64,000 nucleotides of DNA from NCBI RefSeq assembly GCF_000746025.2, contig NZ_CP045798.1, positions 730,501 through 794,500 of the forward strand, written 5' to 3'. Shown piece by piece: positions 45,585 through 54,187 of the stretch. The first letter of the stretch is position 1, and each line of letters starts with the position of its first letter. A program made the position numbers and the translations under genes. The notes under the pieces are model-generated. The model was not told the origin of the DNA, made no database searches, and was given only the letters and a program-made list of their open reading frames with translations. The DNA is from Thermanaerosceptrum fracticalcis (GTDB lineage: Bacteria; Bacillota; Peptococcia; DRI-13).

Positions 45585-46250
45585 TTGTCCGTTTCAGTGC
45601 TTATTCCCGCCTATAACGAGGAGGGCAGTCTCTCTCTAACCCTGGAAGCTTTAACGAAAATGCAGGGTCTTGAAGAAATACTGCTGGTAGATGACGGTTC
45701 CCGGGATAGAACATCCCTGATTGCCTGCAAATGGGGAGTAAACCTACTGCGCTTACCCAAAAACAGGGGCAAAGGGTATGCGCTCATGTCTGGTTTAGCT
45801 TATGTTTCGGGAGACATTATTATGTTCCTAGATGCAGATTTGGGCTTTAGCGTACAGGAAGCCGTACTTTTAATCGAACCTCTTAGGGCTGGTACTGCCG
45901 ATATGACCATAGCCAAATTTAAACCCGGGAAAAGCGGAAAGGGTTTTGGCCTTGCCAAGAGAACAGCCCAGTGGGGGATAAAACTCTTGACGAGACAGGA
46001 TGTTTGTGCCCCACTTTCGGGACAGCGTGCCATGTGGAAAGACATGGTGAAGGATTTATTACCTTTTTCCCCACGGTTTGGCCTGGAGGTAGGGATGACC
46101 ATAGATGCCCTCAGGAAAGGTTACCGGATCTTAGAGGTTGATACGGATATGTCCCATTCACCTCCGGGACGCAACTGGGCCGGATTTAAACACCGGGGAA
46201 AACAAATGTATGATATCTGTTCAACTTTAACCTGCCGGGCTTTGAGGTGA
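45585..46250 (+). CDS. Family 2 glycosyltransferase
   Basis: 221 residues, GT-A fold: SVLIPAYNEEGSLSLTLEAL, LLVDDGSRDRT, the DxD motif in FLDADLGF, and PLSGQRAMW followed by FGLEVGMTIDA, resembling glucosyl-3-phosphoglycerate or dolichol-phosphate-mannose synthase type enzymes. No membrane helix. The acceptor is unknown. Four-base overlap with the next gene suggests a joint function in a lipid-linked sugar step. TTG start after AAAGGAGG. Confidence 0.88.
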   Translation: MSVSVLIPAYNEEGSLSLTLEALTKMQGLEEILLVDDGSRDRTSLIACKWGVNLLRLPKNRGKGYALMSGLAYVSGDIIMFLDADLGFSVQEAVLLIEPLRAGTADMTIAKFKPGKSGKGFGLAKRTAQWGIKLLTRQDVCAPLSGQRAMWKDMVKDLLPFSPRFGLEVGMTIDALRKGYRILEVDTDMSHSPPGRNWAGFKHRGKQMYDICSTLTCRALR

Positions 46251-47053
46251 CCATATTGATTTTATTGGTTGCAGCAACCAGTTTTATGATAACAAGAATG
46301 CTTTTCCCCTATTTTCTGGAATTATTGATGCGAGGCGGTGCCACAAAGAGAAACTGGCAAGGGGAAATAATACCGGCCGTTGCTGGTATTATTATTCCTG
46401 TAGTCTTGTGCCTCTCTACTTTCCCCTTGGTCTGGATGGGAAAAAATCCTGAAATCAGTGTCTATTTATTCGCTATATTTGGTGTTACCTTGCTGGGCTT
46501 GCTCGACGATCTCCTGGGAGATAACCGGCAAAAAGGTTTAAAAGGTCATTTTTTCTTTCTTTGGCGCGAGAAAAAATTGAGTACGGGCGTTGTAAAGGCT
46601 TTGGGTACAGGAGTACTCGCTTTCTGGCTTATCTTAGTACGCGGTGACAGTGGCTTCTACGCGGTAATGAACTGGCTTATAATCGTTTTAAGCGTAAATT
46701 TTATAAACCTACTGGATTTAAGGCCGGGGCGAGCCCTCAAAGGAACCCTCTTTTTTGTCTCAGTTGCCGTTTTCTTACGGATTTCGGTACTTTGGTTGGC
46801 AGCTGCCGTAACCGGGATTGTTTTTGCCTATGCTCATTACGATTTAAAAGGTAAAGCCATGCTGGGTGATACGGGGGCTAACCCCCTGGGAATGACGGTG
46901 GGCATATTATTCTTACATACACCGGCAATAGTCAGGCTTAGCCTGGTGATCTTCTTAATTGTTATTCATATCGTCAGTGAAAAAATTTCGTTAAGCCTGC
47001 TCATTGAAAGAAACTATTTTTTAAGGATGATTGATCACTGGGGGCGAAGATAA
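46247..47053 (+). CDS. MraY/WecA-type phosphoglycosyl transferase-like membrane protein
   Basis: 268 residues with eight or so membrane helices. Polyprenyl-phosphate hexosamine-1-phosphate transferase motifs are recognisable: LLGLLDDLLGD (DD), NFINLLDLRPGRALKG (NxxNxxD) and MLGDTGANPLG (GDxGA). The final histidine motif is poorly conserved (IERNYFLRMID). It is shorter than MraY (about 320), so this is a distinct subfamily acting with the adjacent glycosyltransferase. GTGA overlap gives translational coupling. Confidence 0.82.
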   Translation: MTILILLVAATSFMITRMLFPYFLELLMRGGATKRNWQGEIIPAVAGIIIPVVLCLSTFPLVWMGKNPEISVYLFAIFGVTLLGLLDDLLGDNRQKGLKGHFFFLWREKKLSTGVVKALGTGVLAFWLILVRGDSGFYAVMNWLIIVLSVNFINLLDLRPGRALKGTLFFVSVAVFLRISVLWLAAAVTGIVFAYAHYDLKGKAMLGDTGANPLGMTVGILFLHTPAIVRLSLVIFLIVIHIVSEKISLSLLIERNYFLRMIDHWGRR

Positions 47054-47100
47054 TTGCCTTAAGGCTATACGGCTTACATACACTTTACCGAACAGGCGTG

Positions 47101-48189
47101 ATGAAAATGCTAAACAGACAAACAGGGACTGTGAAGTCTCTTAAAAAAATTACCGAAGGGCTGGAAGAGGCCCTTGTGGAGATACAGGGCGCAGAGGCCA
47201 AAGCCTACGTTTTTCCTTTCTTAACGGGTCAATTGCAGCCTAATGATGAGGTGTTATTAAATACTACTGCTGTTGACTTAAAGCTAGGCAGCGGGGGGTA
47301 TCACTTTGTCATGGGCAAACTACAAGATCAGCAGGTGAAGTACACTACCCCCGGTCACATCATGAAGTTACGTTATACCCCTTTACAATTAAAAGTTTGT
47401 GCGGTGGAAGAACCTGATAGTCCCCACCATGCCTTAATGGTCCGGGTCCAGTCTTTGTCCGGGACGCCTGTGATTTGCGGTTCTCTCCACAGCATGCTTA
47501 TTCCCTGTGTTTGCGGGCTTGTCTCCGTAAATCCCAGGCTTAAGATAGCCTATGTCATGACAGACGGGGGGGCACTGCCCTTGGCCCTAAGTCAGGCTGT
47601 AGCCAGCTTAAAGAAGAATTCTCTGCTGTGTGGCACTGTTACTACCGGGCATGCTTTTGGTGGTGACTATGAGGCAGTGAACTTATACAGCGGGTTACTG
47701 GCAGCCAAGGAGATATTAAAAGCTGATGTCATTATTGTTTTAATGGGTCCCGGCGTGGTAGGAACCGGTACTACCTGGGGCAATACGGCCTTAGAAGTGG
47801 GACAGATCATCAATGCGGTAACCACCCTGGACGGGGTGGCTTATTGCATCCCGCGCCTGAGTTTTGCTGAAAAACGCACACGTCATTTAGGCATCAGCCA
47901 TCATACCTTAACAGCCCTGGGCAAAGTAGCGCTGGGGGCTGCCTCTATTGTTTTACCGGCACTTAATGATGGCCAAAAAGAAATCGTCCTTACTCAGCTC
48001 AAAAGAGAAGGCATGGAGAAACACCGGCTGATCTGGGGACGAGGACACGACGGTATAAGATTGGCCTGTGAATTAGGACTTATGATGTCTCATATGGGTA
48101 GAAGCTATGAAGAAGATCCACTATTTTTTTTAGCAGGGGCCGCGGCCGGAGAAGAAGTCGCCAGGAGGGTAAATTGTGAATTAATGTAG
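47101..48189 (+). CDS. DUF3866 family protein
   Basis: About 362 residues of the DUF3866 family, conserved in Clostridia and Actinobacteria in this gene neighbourhood; function unknown. Visible features are a beta-rich N-terminal domain, GGYHFVMGKLQDQQVKYTTPG (shortened: YHFVMGKLQ), TDGGALPLALSQAV, TTGHAFGGDYEAVN, and the glycine-rich MGPGVVGTGTTWGNTALEVG. No membrane helix. It follows the steA-steB-glycosyltransferase group. The start may be ATG 47101 or GTG 47098; the ribosome binding site is weak. Confidence 0.85.
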   Translation: MKMLNRQTGTVKSLKKITEGLEEALVEIQGAEAKAYVFPFLTGQLQPNDEVLLNTTAVDLKLGSGGYHFVMGKLQDQQVKYTTPGHIMKLRYTPLQLKVCAVEEPDSPHHALMVRVQSLSGTPVICGSLHSMLIPCVCGLVSVNPRLKIAYVMTDGGALPLALSQAVASLKKNSLLCGTVTTGHAFGGDYEAVNLYSGLLAAKEILKADVIIVLMGPGVVGTGTTWGNTALEVGQIINAVTTLDGVAYCIPRLSFAEKRTRHLGISHHTLTALGKVALGAASIVLPALNDGQKEIVLTQLKREGMEKHRLIWGRGHDGIRLACELGLMMSHMGRSYEEDPLFFLAGAAAGEEVARRVNCELM

Positions 48190-48381
48190 TTTTATTTGCA
48201 GCACTTGTTTGAGATAATTGTATTGTTTCTGAAGCAATTGTAATTGCAGTAATATGTCATGGGATTTGCCCACCATAAAAAGCCCCCGGCTGGTGATGAC
48301 CATGATGATTTCCCCCTTATCCTGTGGTTTTTATAACCAGTATATGTATAAACCATATTTTTATGACAGGAGGAGAGCAGT

Positions 48382-48918
48382 ATGGAGGAAAAGTTCAGTA
48401 AAATTCTTTTGCAAAAAGAAGGTTCTTTTATCACTTTCCGGCAAGATGAAGTGATAATGAGTAACGGCAAGAAGGCCATACGGGATACGGTACAGCACCC
48501 CGGTGCTGTTGCTGTTTTAGCATGTACTTCTCAGGAAGAAATTCTTCTGGTGAAACAGTACCGTTATCCTATTGGGAGGATAACCTGGGAGATTCCCGCC
48601 GGAAAACTGGAAAGGGGAGAAGACCTGGTTCGTTGTGCACAGCGGGAACTTGCGGAAGAAACGGGGTTTACGGCGGCAAACTGGCAAAAGTTAATTTCTT
48701 TTTATACAGCTCCGGGTTTTAGCAATGAAATTATCCATCTGTACCTGGCTACCGATTTACAAGAAAAACAAGCTTCTCCTGACCCTGACGAAATTATAGA
48801 GTATGTTAAGCTACCCCTGGCCAAAGTTTATCAAAAAGTAAAAAACGGTGAGATCATTGACGCTAAGACGATTATCGGTGTTTTGTGGCTCGTTAAACTG
48901 AAAGGACTAGAGACATGA
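48382..48918 (+). CDS. Nudix hydrolase (ADP-ribose pyrophosphatase type)
   Basis: 178 residues. The Nudix box G-x5-E-x7-REUxEExGU is present (GKLERGEDLVRCAQREL, AEETGFT). The upstream WEIPAG and downstream FYTAPGFSNEIIHLYLA are typical of NudF/ADP-ribose pyrophosphatases. AGGAGGAGAG precedes the ATG. It overlaps the endonuclease Q-like gene by four bases. Confidence 0.93.
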   Translation: MEEKFSKILLQKEGSFITFRQDEVIMSNGKKAIRDTVQHPGAVAVLACTSQEEILLVKQYRYPIGRITWEIPAGKLERGEDLVRCAQRELAEETGFTAANWQKLISFYTAPGFSNEIIHLYLATDLQEKQASPDPDEIIEYVKLPLAKVYQKVKNGEIIDAKTIIGVLWLVKLKGLET

Positions 48919-50093
48919 AGAACTTTTATCTCGATTTACACATCCATATTGGCCGTTCCGGTGACGGGCTGCCCGTTAAGATTACAGCCAGCCGTGATTT
49001 AACCCTCCTCAATATACTCAATGAATGTCTTACCCGTAAGGGAATTGATATGATAGGTGTAGTAGACTGTGGTTCACCCGGTGTACTGGCAGATTTACGC
49101 GCGCTTCTCCAAGAGGGTAAACTTGCACCCCTTTCCCAGGGTGGTTTTCGCTACGGGGAAAAGATAACCATTTTCACAGGAATAGAAATGGAAGCCAAGG
49201 AAGACTCCGGCTGCCGGGCTCATTATCTGGCCTTTTTTCCTACCCTGGACCGTCTTCTGGATTTTGCTGCTTTTGTGGCAGTACACGTGAAAAACCCGCA
49301 ATTAAGTACCCAGGCCACCAACCTGCCGGCTTTAACTCTGCTAAAGGTAGTTAAGAGCATGGGAGGAATTTTTATTCCTGCCCATGTTTTTACACCGCAT
49401 AAGGGAGTTTATGGGGCTTGTGCTTCTTCCCTTACCCAGGTCTTTGGTGCTGAAGCAGAGTCAATCAAAGCAGTGGAGTTGGGTTTGTCGGCTGACCGGA
49501 ATATGGCTATGCTGCTGCCTGAATTAAGGGAGAGAGTGTTTTTCTCGAATTCTGACGCTCATTCCTTAGAGAAAATTGGACGGGAATACAACCTGGTCGT
49601 ACTGGAAGAGCCCACTTTTAACGAATTTCTCTATCTACTGGAAAAAAAGAAGGGAAGGTATCTTAAAGCAAATTATGGCCTGGATCCACAGTTAGGAAAA
49701 TATCACCGCAGTTTCTGCAACAAATGCCAGGTTTCACTTCTTCAAGATGAAGCCGTCACTGCGTGCCCGTTCTGCGGCAGCAGGGAACATGTGGTCGTGG
49801 GCGTGTTGGACCGGATTATGGCCCTAGCTCCTCCCGGTGAGAAGGAGTTCGGTACTGTACCTTATTATTATCAAGTACCTTTACCGTTTTTACCCGGTGT
49901 AGGGAAGAAAACCATTGAAAAGCTTCTTCTCACTTTTGGCAGCGAGATGAGCATCCTGCACCAGGTTGGGCCGGAAGAATTGGCTAAAATAGTAAGTAAC
50001 GAAGTCGTGGAATTAATCATGAAAGCAAGGGAAGGAAAACTTAAACTTGAAGCTGGCGCGGGGGGAAAGTATGGCCGGATCATGGGAGAGTGA
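48915..50093 (+). CDS. Endonuclease Q-like PHP-domain protein
   Basis: 392 residues. PHP phosphoesterase domain (DLHIHIGRSGDG, VVDCGSPGV, PAHVFTPHKGVYG, FSNSDAHSLEKIGRE), a four-cysteine zinc finger (CNKCQVSLL...ACPFCGS, about 270-300) and a C-terminal helix-hairpin-helix (LPFLPGVGKKTIEKLL). This order is that of EndoQ, which nicks DNA 5' of deaminated bases and abasic sites in Thermococcales and a few bacteria. Coupled to a Nudix hydrolase, suggesting nucleotide or DNA damage repair. DNA activity here is inferred. Confidence 0.83.
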   Translation: MKNFYLDLHIHIGRSGDGLPVKITASRDLTLLNILNECLTRKGIDMIGVVDCGSPGVLADLRALLQEGKLAPLSQGGFRYGEKITIFTGIEMEAKEDSGCRAHYLAFFPTLDRLLDFAAFVAVHVKNPQLSTQATNLPALTLLKVVKSMGGIFIPAHVFTPHKGVYGACASSLTQVFGAEAESIKAVELGLSADRNMAMLLPELRERVFFSNSDAHSLEKIGREYNLVVLEEPTFNEFLYLLEKKKGRYLKANYGLDPQLGKYHRSFCNKCQVSLLQDEAVTACPFCGSREHVVVGVLDRIMALAPPGEKEFGTVPYYYQVPLPFLPGVGKKTIEKLLLTFGSEMSILHQVGPEELAKIVSNEVVELIMKAREGKLKLEAGAGGKYGRIMGE

Positions 50094-50763
50094 AAGAAGC
50101 CGTCTCACCATTGCTTATAATCTTTCAGGGGCCTTGGAGGCAGTTAAAAAGAGTGCTTTGATTGTAGTCGTAGATGTCATCAGTATGTCCACCACCTTAG
50201 AGGCCGTCACAGAAGCAGGAGCAGTAGGTATCTGGGGCGCTTGCCCCTCCCCCAAGGCTTCCGGTAACACGTTAGTTAACCCTTTTCGCATCGGACAATT
50301 GGCAGCAAGGGAGGCTAAAAATAAAGGAGCAGAAGTGGTTATCATAACAGAACCACGGGTTGGGAGCTGCGAGGAGAGAAAGGCCAATGCCGCAGATGTC
50401 ATCAGGGGTGTAGAAAATGAGGGACTCCCGGTAGGAGAGATCTGGCCCAATTTGGGTGCGGAGACTGCTAAATTCACCCATTGGCATAACAAAGTTGCAG
50501 TAGCCGTAACTGATGCAGGTGGTGTGATCTATGATGCCGTTTACCAATTGGGAGGGATGATAACCACAGCTACTGTTGCCCGTACCCTGGGGATGAAAGG
50601 GGTAGAACCCGCCCTCAAGGGAGTAGAAAGGGCTATAGCCATGGCCAAGAAGTCACCGATTACCCTGGTGGCCGCCAGCAGTAATGCTTTGGAAGATGTG
50701 CTGGCCGTACACTATTTAGCCCAACTGTTCATCGCCAGGGGTTACTGTCAATTTATGGACTAG
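50071..50763 (+). CDS. ComB-like (2-phosphosulfolactate phosphatase family) protein
   Basis: 230 residues, putative. The stretch VVVDVISMSTTLEAVTEAGA resembles the ComB signature VIDVLRATTT, and the C-terminal VAASSNALEDVLAVHYLAQL resembles its SFLNA region. Other ComB motifs are not clear. A sulfolactate role is doubtful in a Clostridium-type organism without other coenzyme M genes in view. It overlaps the EndoQ-like gene by 23 bases, with GGGGGGAA upstream of ATG 50071, so it is probably cotranscribed. Confidence 0.5.
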   Translation: MAGSWESERSRLTIAYNLSGALEAVKKSALIVVVDVISMSTTLEAVTEAGAVGIWGACPSPKASGNTLVNPFRIGQLAAREAKNKGAEVVIITEPRVGSCEERKANAADVIRGVENEGLPVGEIWPNLGAETAKFTHWHNKVAVAVTDAGGVIYDAVYQLGGMITTATVARTLGMKGVEPALKGVERAIAMAKKSPITLVAASSNALEDVLAVHYLAQLFIARGYCQFMD

Positions 50764-50766
50764 TAG

Positions 50767-50795
50767 TTATATTTACCTCCTTTTCTTCATAACAT
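50767..50795 (+). promoter_or_regulatory. Possible sigma-E promoter of spoIIM
   Basis: TTATATT (50767-50773) and CATAACAT (50788-50795), 14 bases apart, fit the sigma-E consensus KMATATW-N14/15-CATACANT with one mismatch in the -35 and two in the -10. spoIIM is a sigma-E gene in B. subtilis. Moderate support. Confidence 0.4.
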
Positions 50796-50818
50796 TTAGG
50801 GAGAGGAGGAGGTAAGCT

Positions 50819-51439
50819 GTGGATAAGCTTAAGAGTAAAATGACACAACATTTCCGTTCAAGCTGGTGGGTATATCTTTTTGTACTGCTTTGTTTTACGG
50901 CAGGCTTAATTTTTGGTTCATTGGGAGTAAAGGCCCTCGACAGTAAACAGACCTCTTCCCTGCATCAATACTTAGATAATGGTTTAACCCAGATCAGTGA
51001 GGAGCTTAACTACGCTATGAATACGAAACAGGCGATGTTAAGAAATCTTTATAATCTGGGCAAAATTTTTATCTTAGGGCTTACCATAATCGGTTTGCCC
51101 CTGGTTCTGGTGATTATTTTCACCAGAGGTTTCGTTTTAGGCTTTACCATCGGCTTTATCCTCCAGGAGAAAGCCTGGCGGGGCGTTGTCCTGGCCTTAT
51201 TAGCCATTGTTCCTCCTAATATCTTGTCACTGCCGGCTTATATTCTGGCCGGGGTTACGGCTATAAACTTTTCCCTGTATTTAATCAGAGGACGGGAAGG
51301 GCTCAGGTCCCAACCCATCTCACGGGGTGTATTGCATTACTCTATCATTATGTTTGGTCTATCCTTGTTCATGCTGGGGGCGGCCTTCATTGAAGGATAT
51401 ATTTCCCCTGTCTTTATCAGGCTTTTAAGCCTGGCTTAG
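50819..51439 (+). CDS. spoIIM: Stage II sporulation protein M
   Basis: 206 residues with five membrane helices. SpoIIM scaffolds the DMP complex (with SpoIID and SpoIIP) that thins septal peptidoglycan during engulfment. Signature stretches: LFVLLCFTAGLIFGSLGVKA, FTRGFVLGFTIGFILQE, IVPPNILSLPAYILAG. GTG 50819 follows GAGGAGGTAAG. Position before xerD is common in Clostridia; here a symporter and small genes intervene. Confidence 0.95.
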   Translation: MDKLKSKMTQHFRSSWWVYLFVLLCFTAGLIFGSLGVKALDSKQTSSLHQYLDNGLTQISEELNYAMNTKQAMLRNLYNLGKIFILGLTIIGLPLVLVIIFTRGFVLGFTIGFILQEKAWRGVVLALLAIVPPNILSLPAYILAGVTAINFSLYLIRGREGLRSQPISRGVLHYSIIMFGLSLFMLGAAFIEGYISPVFIRLLSLA

Positions 51440-51442
51440 TTG

Positions 51443-51494
51443 GTATACAATTTCATTACATGTGTTTTCCTACACGAAACAAATTGTATACAAT
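51443..51494. promoter_or_regulatory. Paired GTATAC palindromes upstream of the symporter
   Basis: GTATACAATTT (51443-51453) and its exact reverse complement AAATTGTATAC (51481-51491) form an 11-bp inverted repeat around a 27-base spacer. Each arm lies in a smaller palindrome: ATTGTATACAAT (51483-51494) is perfect, TTGGTATACAAT is nearly so. GTATAC-centred palindromes are typical GntR/FadR-type operators. The regulator is not in the window. A stem-loop in RNA is the alternative. Confidence 0.5.
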
Positions 51495-51519
51495 ATGCGA
51501 GATAATTTCGAAAAAGCCG

Positions 51520-51548
51520 TTGTTTAGACAATGTTTTTTAAGTATAAT
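51520..51548 (+). promoter_or_regulatory. Sigma-A promoter of the alanine symporter gene
   Basis: TTGTTT (51520-51525), 17 bases, TATAAT (51543-51548). It lies 26 bases downstream of the GTATAC palindromes and about 100 bases before the ATG, so binding at the palindromes could act on this promoter. Confidence 0.7.
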
Positions 51549-51647
51549 AATGATGCTGGTATCTCCTTTTATTCTTATTGAGGGGGTGAATCAGGTCTTT
51601 TAGCGGTATTATCTTTTTGTTTACAGTAATATAAGGAGAGTGAACAG

Positions 51648-53024
51648 ATGGAAGCCATTGAAAAATTTGTAGGTACGGTCAACTCCCTGGTATGGGGTCC
51701 GTACATGCTGGTCTTATTAGTTGGTACCGGATTATTTCTCACACTTAGATTAAAATTTGTCTCTTTCCGGTATTTACCTTATGCTTTGAAATTAGCTTTC
51801 AGCAAAAATCAAGACCAAACTTCACAGGGGGATATCAGCCATTTCCAGGCTCTCATGACGGCACTGGCTGCTACCATTGGTACCGGTAACATCGCCGGTG
51901 TGGCCACAGCCGTAACCTTGGGTGGACCTGGTGCTGTTTTCTGGATGTGGGTAACGGCCCTGGTTGGAATGGCTACCAAATACGCCGAGGCTATCTTAGC
52001 GGTGAAATACAGGGTTGTTGATGAGAACGGTGAAATGGCCGGCGGTCCCATGTATTTCCTGGAAAAAGGACTTAATATGAGATGGCTGGGTTTACTCTTT
52101 GCCTTCTTTGGTGCAGCAGCCGGTTTTGGTATCGGCAACATGGTTCAATCCAACTCTGTAGCCGCAGCAATTGAAACCACTTTTAAGGTGCCTACTTGGG
52201 CCAGCGGTGTTGTTCTCGCCATTTTAACGGCCCTGGTCATCCTGGGCGGTATTAAGAGTATAGGACGGGTAACGGCTTTGTTAGTTCCCTTTATGGCCGT
52301 ATTTTATATCCTTGGTGGTTTAGTTATCATTATAATGTATATTAGTAATCTGCCTCAGGCCATCGCCACTATTCTCCAGGCCGCCTTTGCCGGGTCCCAA
52401 CCAATTGCCGGCGGTTTTGCCGGTGCTGCTGTGGCTCAAGCTATTCGTTTCGGGGTGGCTCGTGGTGTTTTCTCCAACGAAGCCGGTTTGGGAAGTGCGC
52501 CTATCGCTGCCGCTGCCGCCAAGACTGACCATCCTGCCCGCCAGGCACTGGTATCTATGACCGGTACCTTCCTTGACACTATTGTGGTATGTTCTATCAC
52601 CGGTTTGGTATTGACCATCACCGGAACCTGGGAAATGGCTAACCCCAAGACTCTGACAGGTGCAGCTTTAACCACTGCCGCTTTCAGTAAAGGTTTACCA
52701 GGTAACTGGGGTGGAATTATCGTCTCCATTGGTATTATCCTTTTTGCTTACTCCACCATTTTAGGCTGGGCTTACTACGGGGAAAAATGTGCTGAGTACC
52801 TCCTCGGTACCAAAGCCATCAAACCTTACCGTTATTTGTGGGTCATCGCCGTTCTTGTTGGCGCTGTGGCTAAGCTCTCTTTTGTTTGGGACCTGGCTGA
52901 TACCTTAAACGGGCTCATGGCTATACCTAACCTCATAGGACTCCTCTTATTAAGCGGAGTAGTAGTATCGGAGACCAAAGACTTCTTTGAGAACTTTTAT
53001 GCTAAAGAACAGGCTCGAGGATAA
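51648..53024 (+). CDS. Sodium/alanine symporter (AgcS family)
   Basis: 458 residues with about eleven membrane helices. The AgcS signature [21 protein letters not shown] and [20 protein letters not shown] mark the Na+ and substrate region; [21 protein letters not shown] is the second conserved loop. Takes up alanine or glycine with Na+. A single-gene unit with its own promoter, palindromes and terminator. Alanine is also a spore germinant, but no link is shown. AAGGAGAG precedes the ATG. Confidence 0.94.
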   Translation: MEAIEKFVGTVNSLVWGPYMLVLLVGTGLFLTLRLKFVSFRYLPYALKLAFSKNQDQTSQGDISHFQALMTALAATIGTGNIAGVATAVTLGGPGAVFWMWVTALVGMATKYAEAILAVKYRVVDENGEMAGGPMYFLEKGLNMRWLGLLFAFFGAAAGFGIGNMVQSNSVAAAIETTFKVPTWASGVVLAILTALVILGGIKSIGRVTALLVPFMAVFYILGGLVIIIMYISNLPQAIATILQAAFAGSQPIAGGFAGAAVAQAIRFGVARGVFSNEAGLGSAPIAAAAAKTDHPARQALVSMTGTFLDTIVVCSITGLVLTITGTWEMANPKTLTGAALTTAAFSKGLPGNWGGIIVSIGIILFAYSTILGWAYYGEKCAEYLLGTKAIKPYRYLWVIAVLVGAVAKLSFVWDLADTLNGLMAIPNLIGLLLLSGVVVSETKDFFENFYAKEQARG

Positions 53025-53039
53025 TAAATGAATTAAGTT

Positions 53040-53070
53040 AAAAGCACCTGGCCAAAACCGGGTGCTTTTC
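53040..53070. terminator. Bidirectional terminator between symporter and DUF4911 gene
   Basis: Stem AAAAGCACCTGG (53040-53051) / CCGGGTGCTTTT (53058-53069, one G-T pair) with a six-base loop; A-run on one side and T-run on the other let it serve both converging genes. Confidence 0.85.
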
Positions 53071-53071
53071 T

Positions 53072-53341
53072 CTATTTATTTATTTTATTTATGATTTCCA
53101 AAGGCCGGGGAATATTTTCTAAAATGATGAGAAGTTCCTGTAATCGGTCTTTGGGGGTGTGTAACCCTACATATCCCTCTTGAGGATCCAGTTGTACCGG
53201 AATGGTCAGGTGACTGTGGGTTTCCAATATTTTGATGATAAAATTGATGTGTTCCGGCTTTGTTTTAATTTTAACCAGTGCTTCTTCTCTGTTCTCCGGC
53301 CGGATGGTGGAAAGGGTATTCTTGCCGTGATAAGCAGACAA
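53072..53341 (-). CDS. DUF4911 family protein
   Basis: 89 residues, minus strand. IKTKPEHINFIIKILETHSH and VGLHTPKDRLQELLIILENI match the small DUF4911 family of Firmicutes, a ferredoxin-like alpha/beta protein of unknown function. The start is TTG 53341 with AAGGAAGGA five bases upstream. It is convergent with the symporter and divergent from the 120-residue gene to the right. Confidence 0.75.
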   Translation of the reverse strand: MSAYHGKNTLSTIRPENREEALVKIKTKPEHINFIIKILETHSHLTIPVQLDPQEGYVGLHTPKDRLQELLIILENIPRPLEIINKINK

Positions 53342-53438
53342 TCTAATCCTTCCTTTTTTAAGAGATTTGAAATAAAATCATTCTCCTCAGTAAATAATAG
53401 CAGTAGAATCCCAGTGGAAAAAGGGGGAATAAATAATC

Positions 53439-53801
53439 ATGGAAAAGTCTAAACAGGATCTCTTGGGCGATGCTCCCGTCGGACATATTTTTGTACCTGC
53501 AGCCATGGGGTCAGCCGCCTTTGTCGCCTTAGACGGTGAAGGCAGTACTTACAAATATGAAACAGGATCTACTGAACTAAAACACGGGTTTAAGGGCCCG
53601 CCCTGGGGCGTGGAACCTGGTATGCATTTTGTATGTGATGAAGTGGGTATCGATGCGGATCAGTTCATCGACGGCTTGGCTCAGAATAAAAGCGATACGG
53701 AAATGGCCAGGGAATTTGGCGTTCCGGAAGGCACCATCAGGCACTTAAGAGAACGTTTCTATAAGGTGGAATCAATTACCGGCAATTACGGTCAGGATTA
53801 A
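53439..53801 (+). CDS. Hypothetical protein with C-terminal helix-turn-helix
   Basis: 120 residues, not recognised. The N-terminal half has HIFVPAAMGSAAFVALDGEG and PPWGVEPGMHFVCDEVGI with no known motif. The C-terminal part, DTEMAREFGVPEGTIRHLRE, reads as a helix-turn-helix of the type used in small DNA-binding proteins. AAAGGGGGAA precedes the ATG. Its own terminator follows, so it is a single-gene unit. A regulatory role is inferred. Confidence 0.7.
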   Translation: MEKSKQDLLGDAPVGHIFVPAAMGSAAFVALDGEGSTYKYETGSTELKHGFKGPPWGVEPGMHFVCDEVGIDADQFIDGLAQNKSDTEMAREFGVPEGTIRHLRERFYKVESITGNYGQD

Positions 53802-53831
53802 AAGGGATATTACAATAGGATGTTCATAGCC

Positions 53832-53870
53832 AAAAGACCAAGAAGTTAAATGAAAGCTCTTGGTCTTTTA
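53832..53870. terminator. Bidirectional terminator
   Basis: Perfect 12-bp stem AAAAGACCAAGA (53832-53843) / TCTTGGTCTTTT (53858-53869) with a 14-base loop, between the hypothetical gene and the convergent ferredoxin gene. Confidence 0.85.
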
Positions 53871-53902
53871 CGTGTGTTGACAAAGAAATTTACCTATCTC
53901 AA

Positions 53903-54187
53903 CTAACTTTCATTGACCACACGGGCTGTAGGTGCTTTTTCTTTAGCTTTGCGTTCCACTCTGATAGCAGGTTCCGGGCAGACAGTCTCACAAATTCCGC
54001 AGACAATACAGCCTTCCATCCGTGTTTTAACGGCGGGTGTCCCCATAAAGCCCAGTTCTTCTGACCAATATATGACTTTCACGGGACATTTTTCAATACA
54101 AAGGCCACAGCCTTTACAAAGATCGGGAAATATAGTCCAGGTACCGCGGTTATTTTCCTGAGTCGTTTGTTTCCATTTCCTTTCCAC
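53903..54187 (-). CDS. Two-cluster [4Fe-4S] ferredoxin
   Basis: About 94 residues on the minus strand. Two CxxCxxCxxxCP motifs, CKGCGLCIEKCP and CIVCGICETVCP, for two [4Fe-4S] clusters; the sequence between them (VIYWSEELGFMGTPAVKTRM) is like the delta subunit of 2-oxoacid:ferredoxin oxidoreductases. No such oxidoreductase is nearby, so it probably acts as a free electron carrier. GTG 54187 follows GGAGGG; ATG 54202 would place that site inside the gene. Confidence 0.9.
   Translation of the reverse strand: MERKWKQTTQENNRGTWTIFPDLCKGCGLCIEKCPVKVIYWSEELGFMGTPAVKTRMEGCIVCGICETVCPEPAIRVERKAKEKAPTARVVNES

Noticed and set aside
48192-48479. A 95-codon minus-strand frame between the DUF3866 and Nudix genes
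   Set aside because: It overlaps the Nudix start, contains no recognisable domain and has no ribosome binding site. The 192-bp spacer holds no supported gene.
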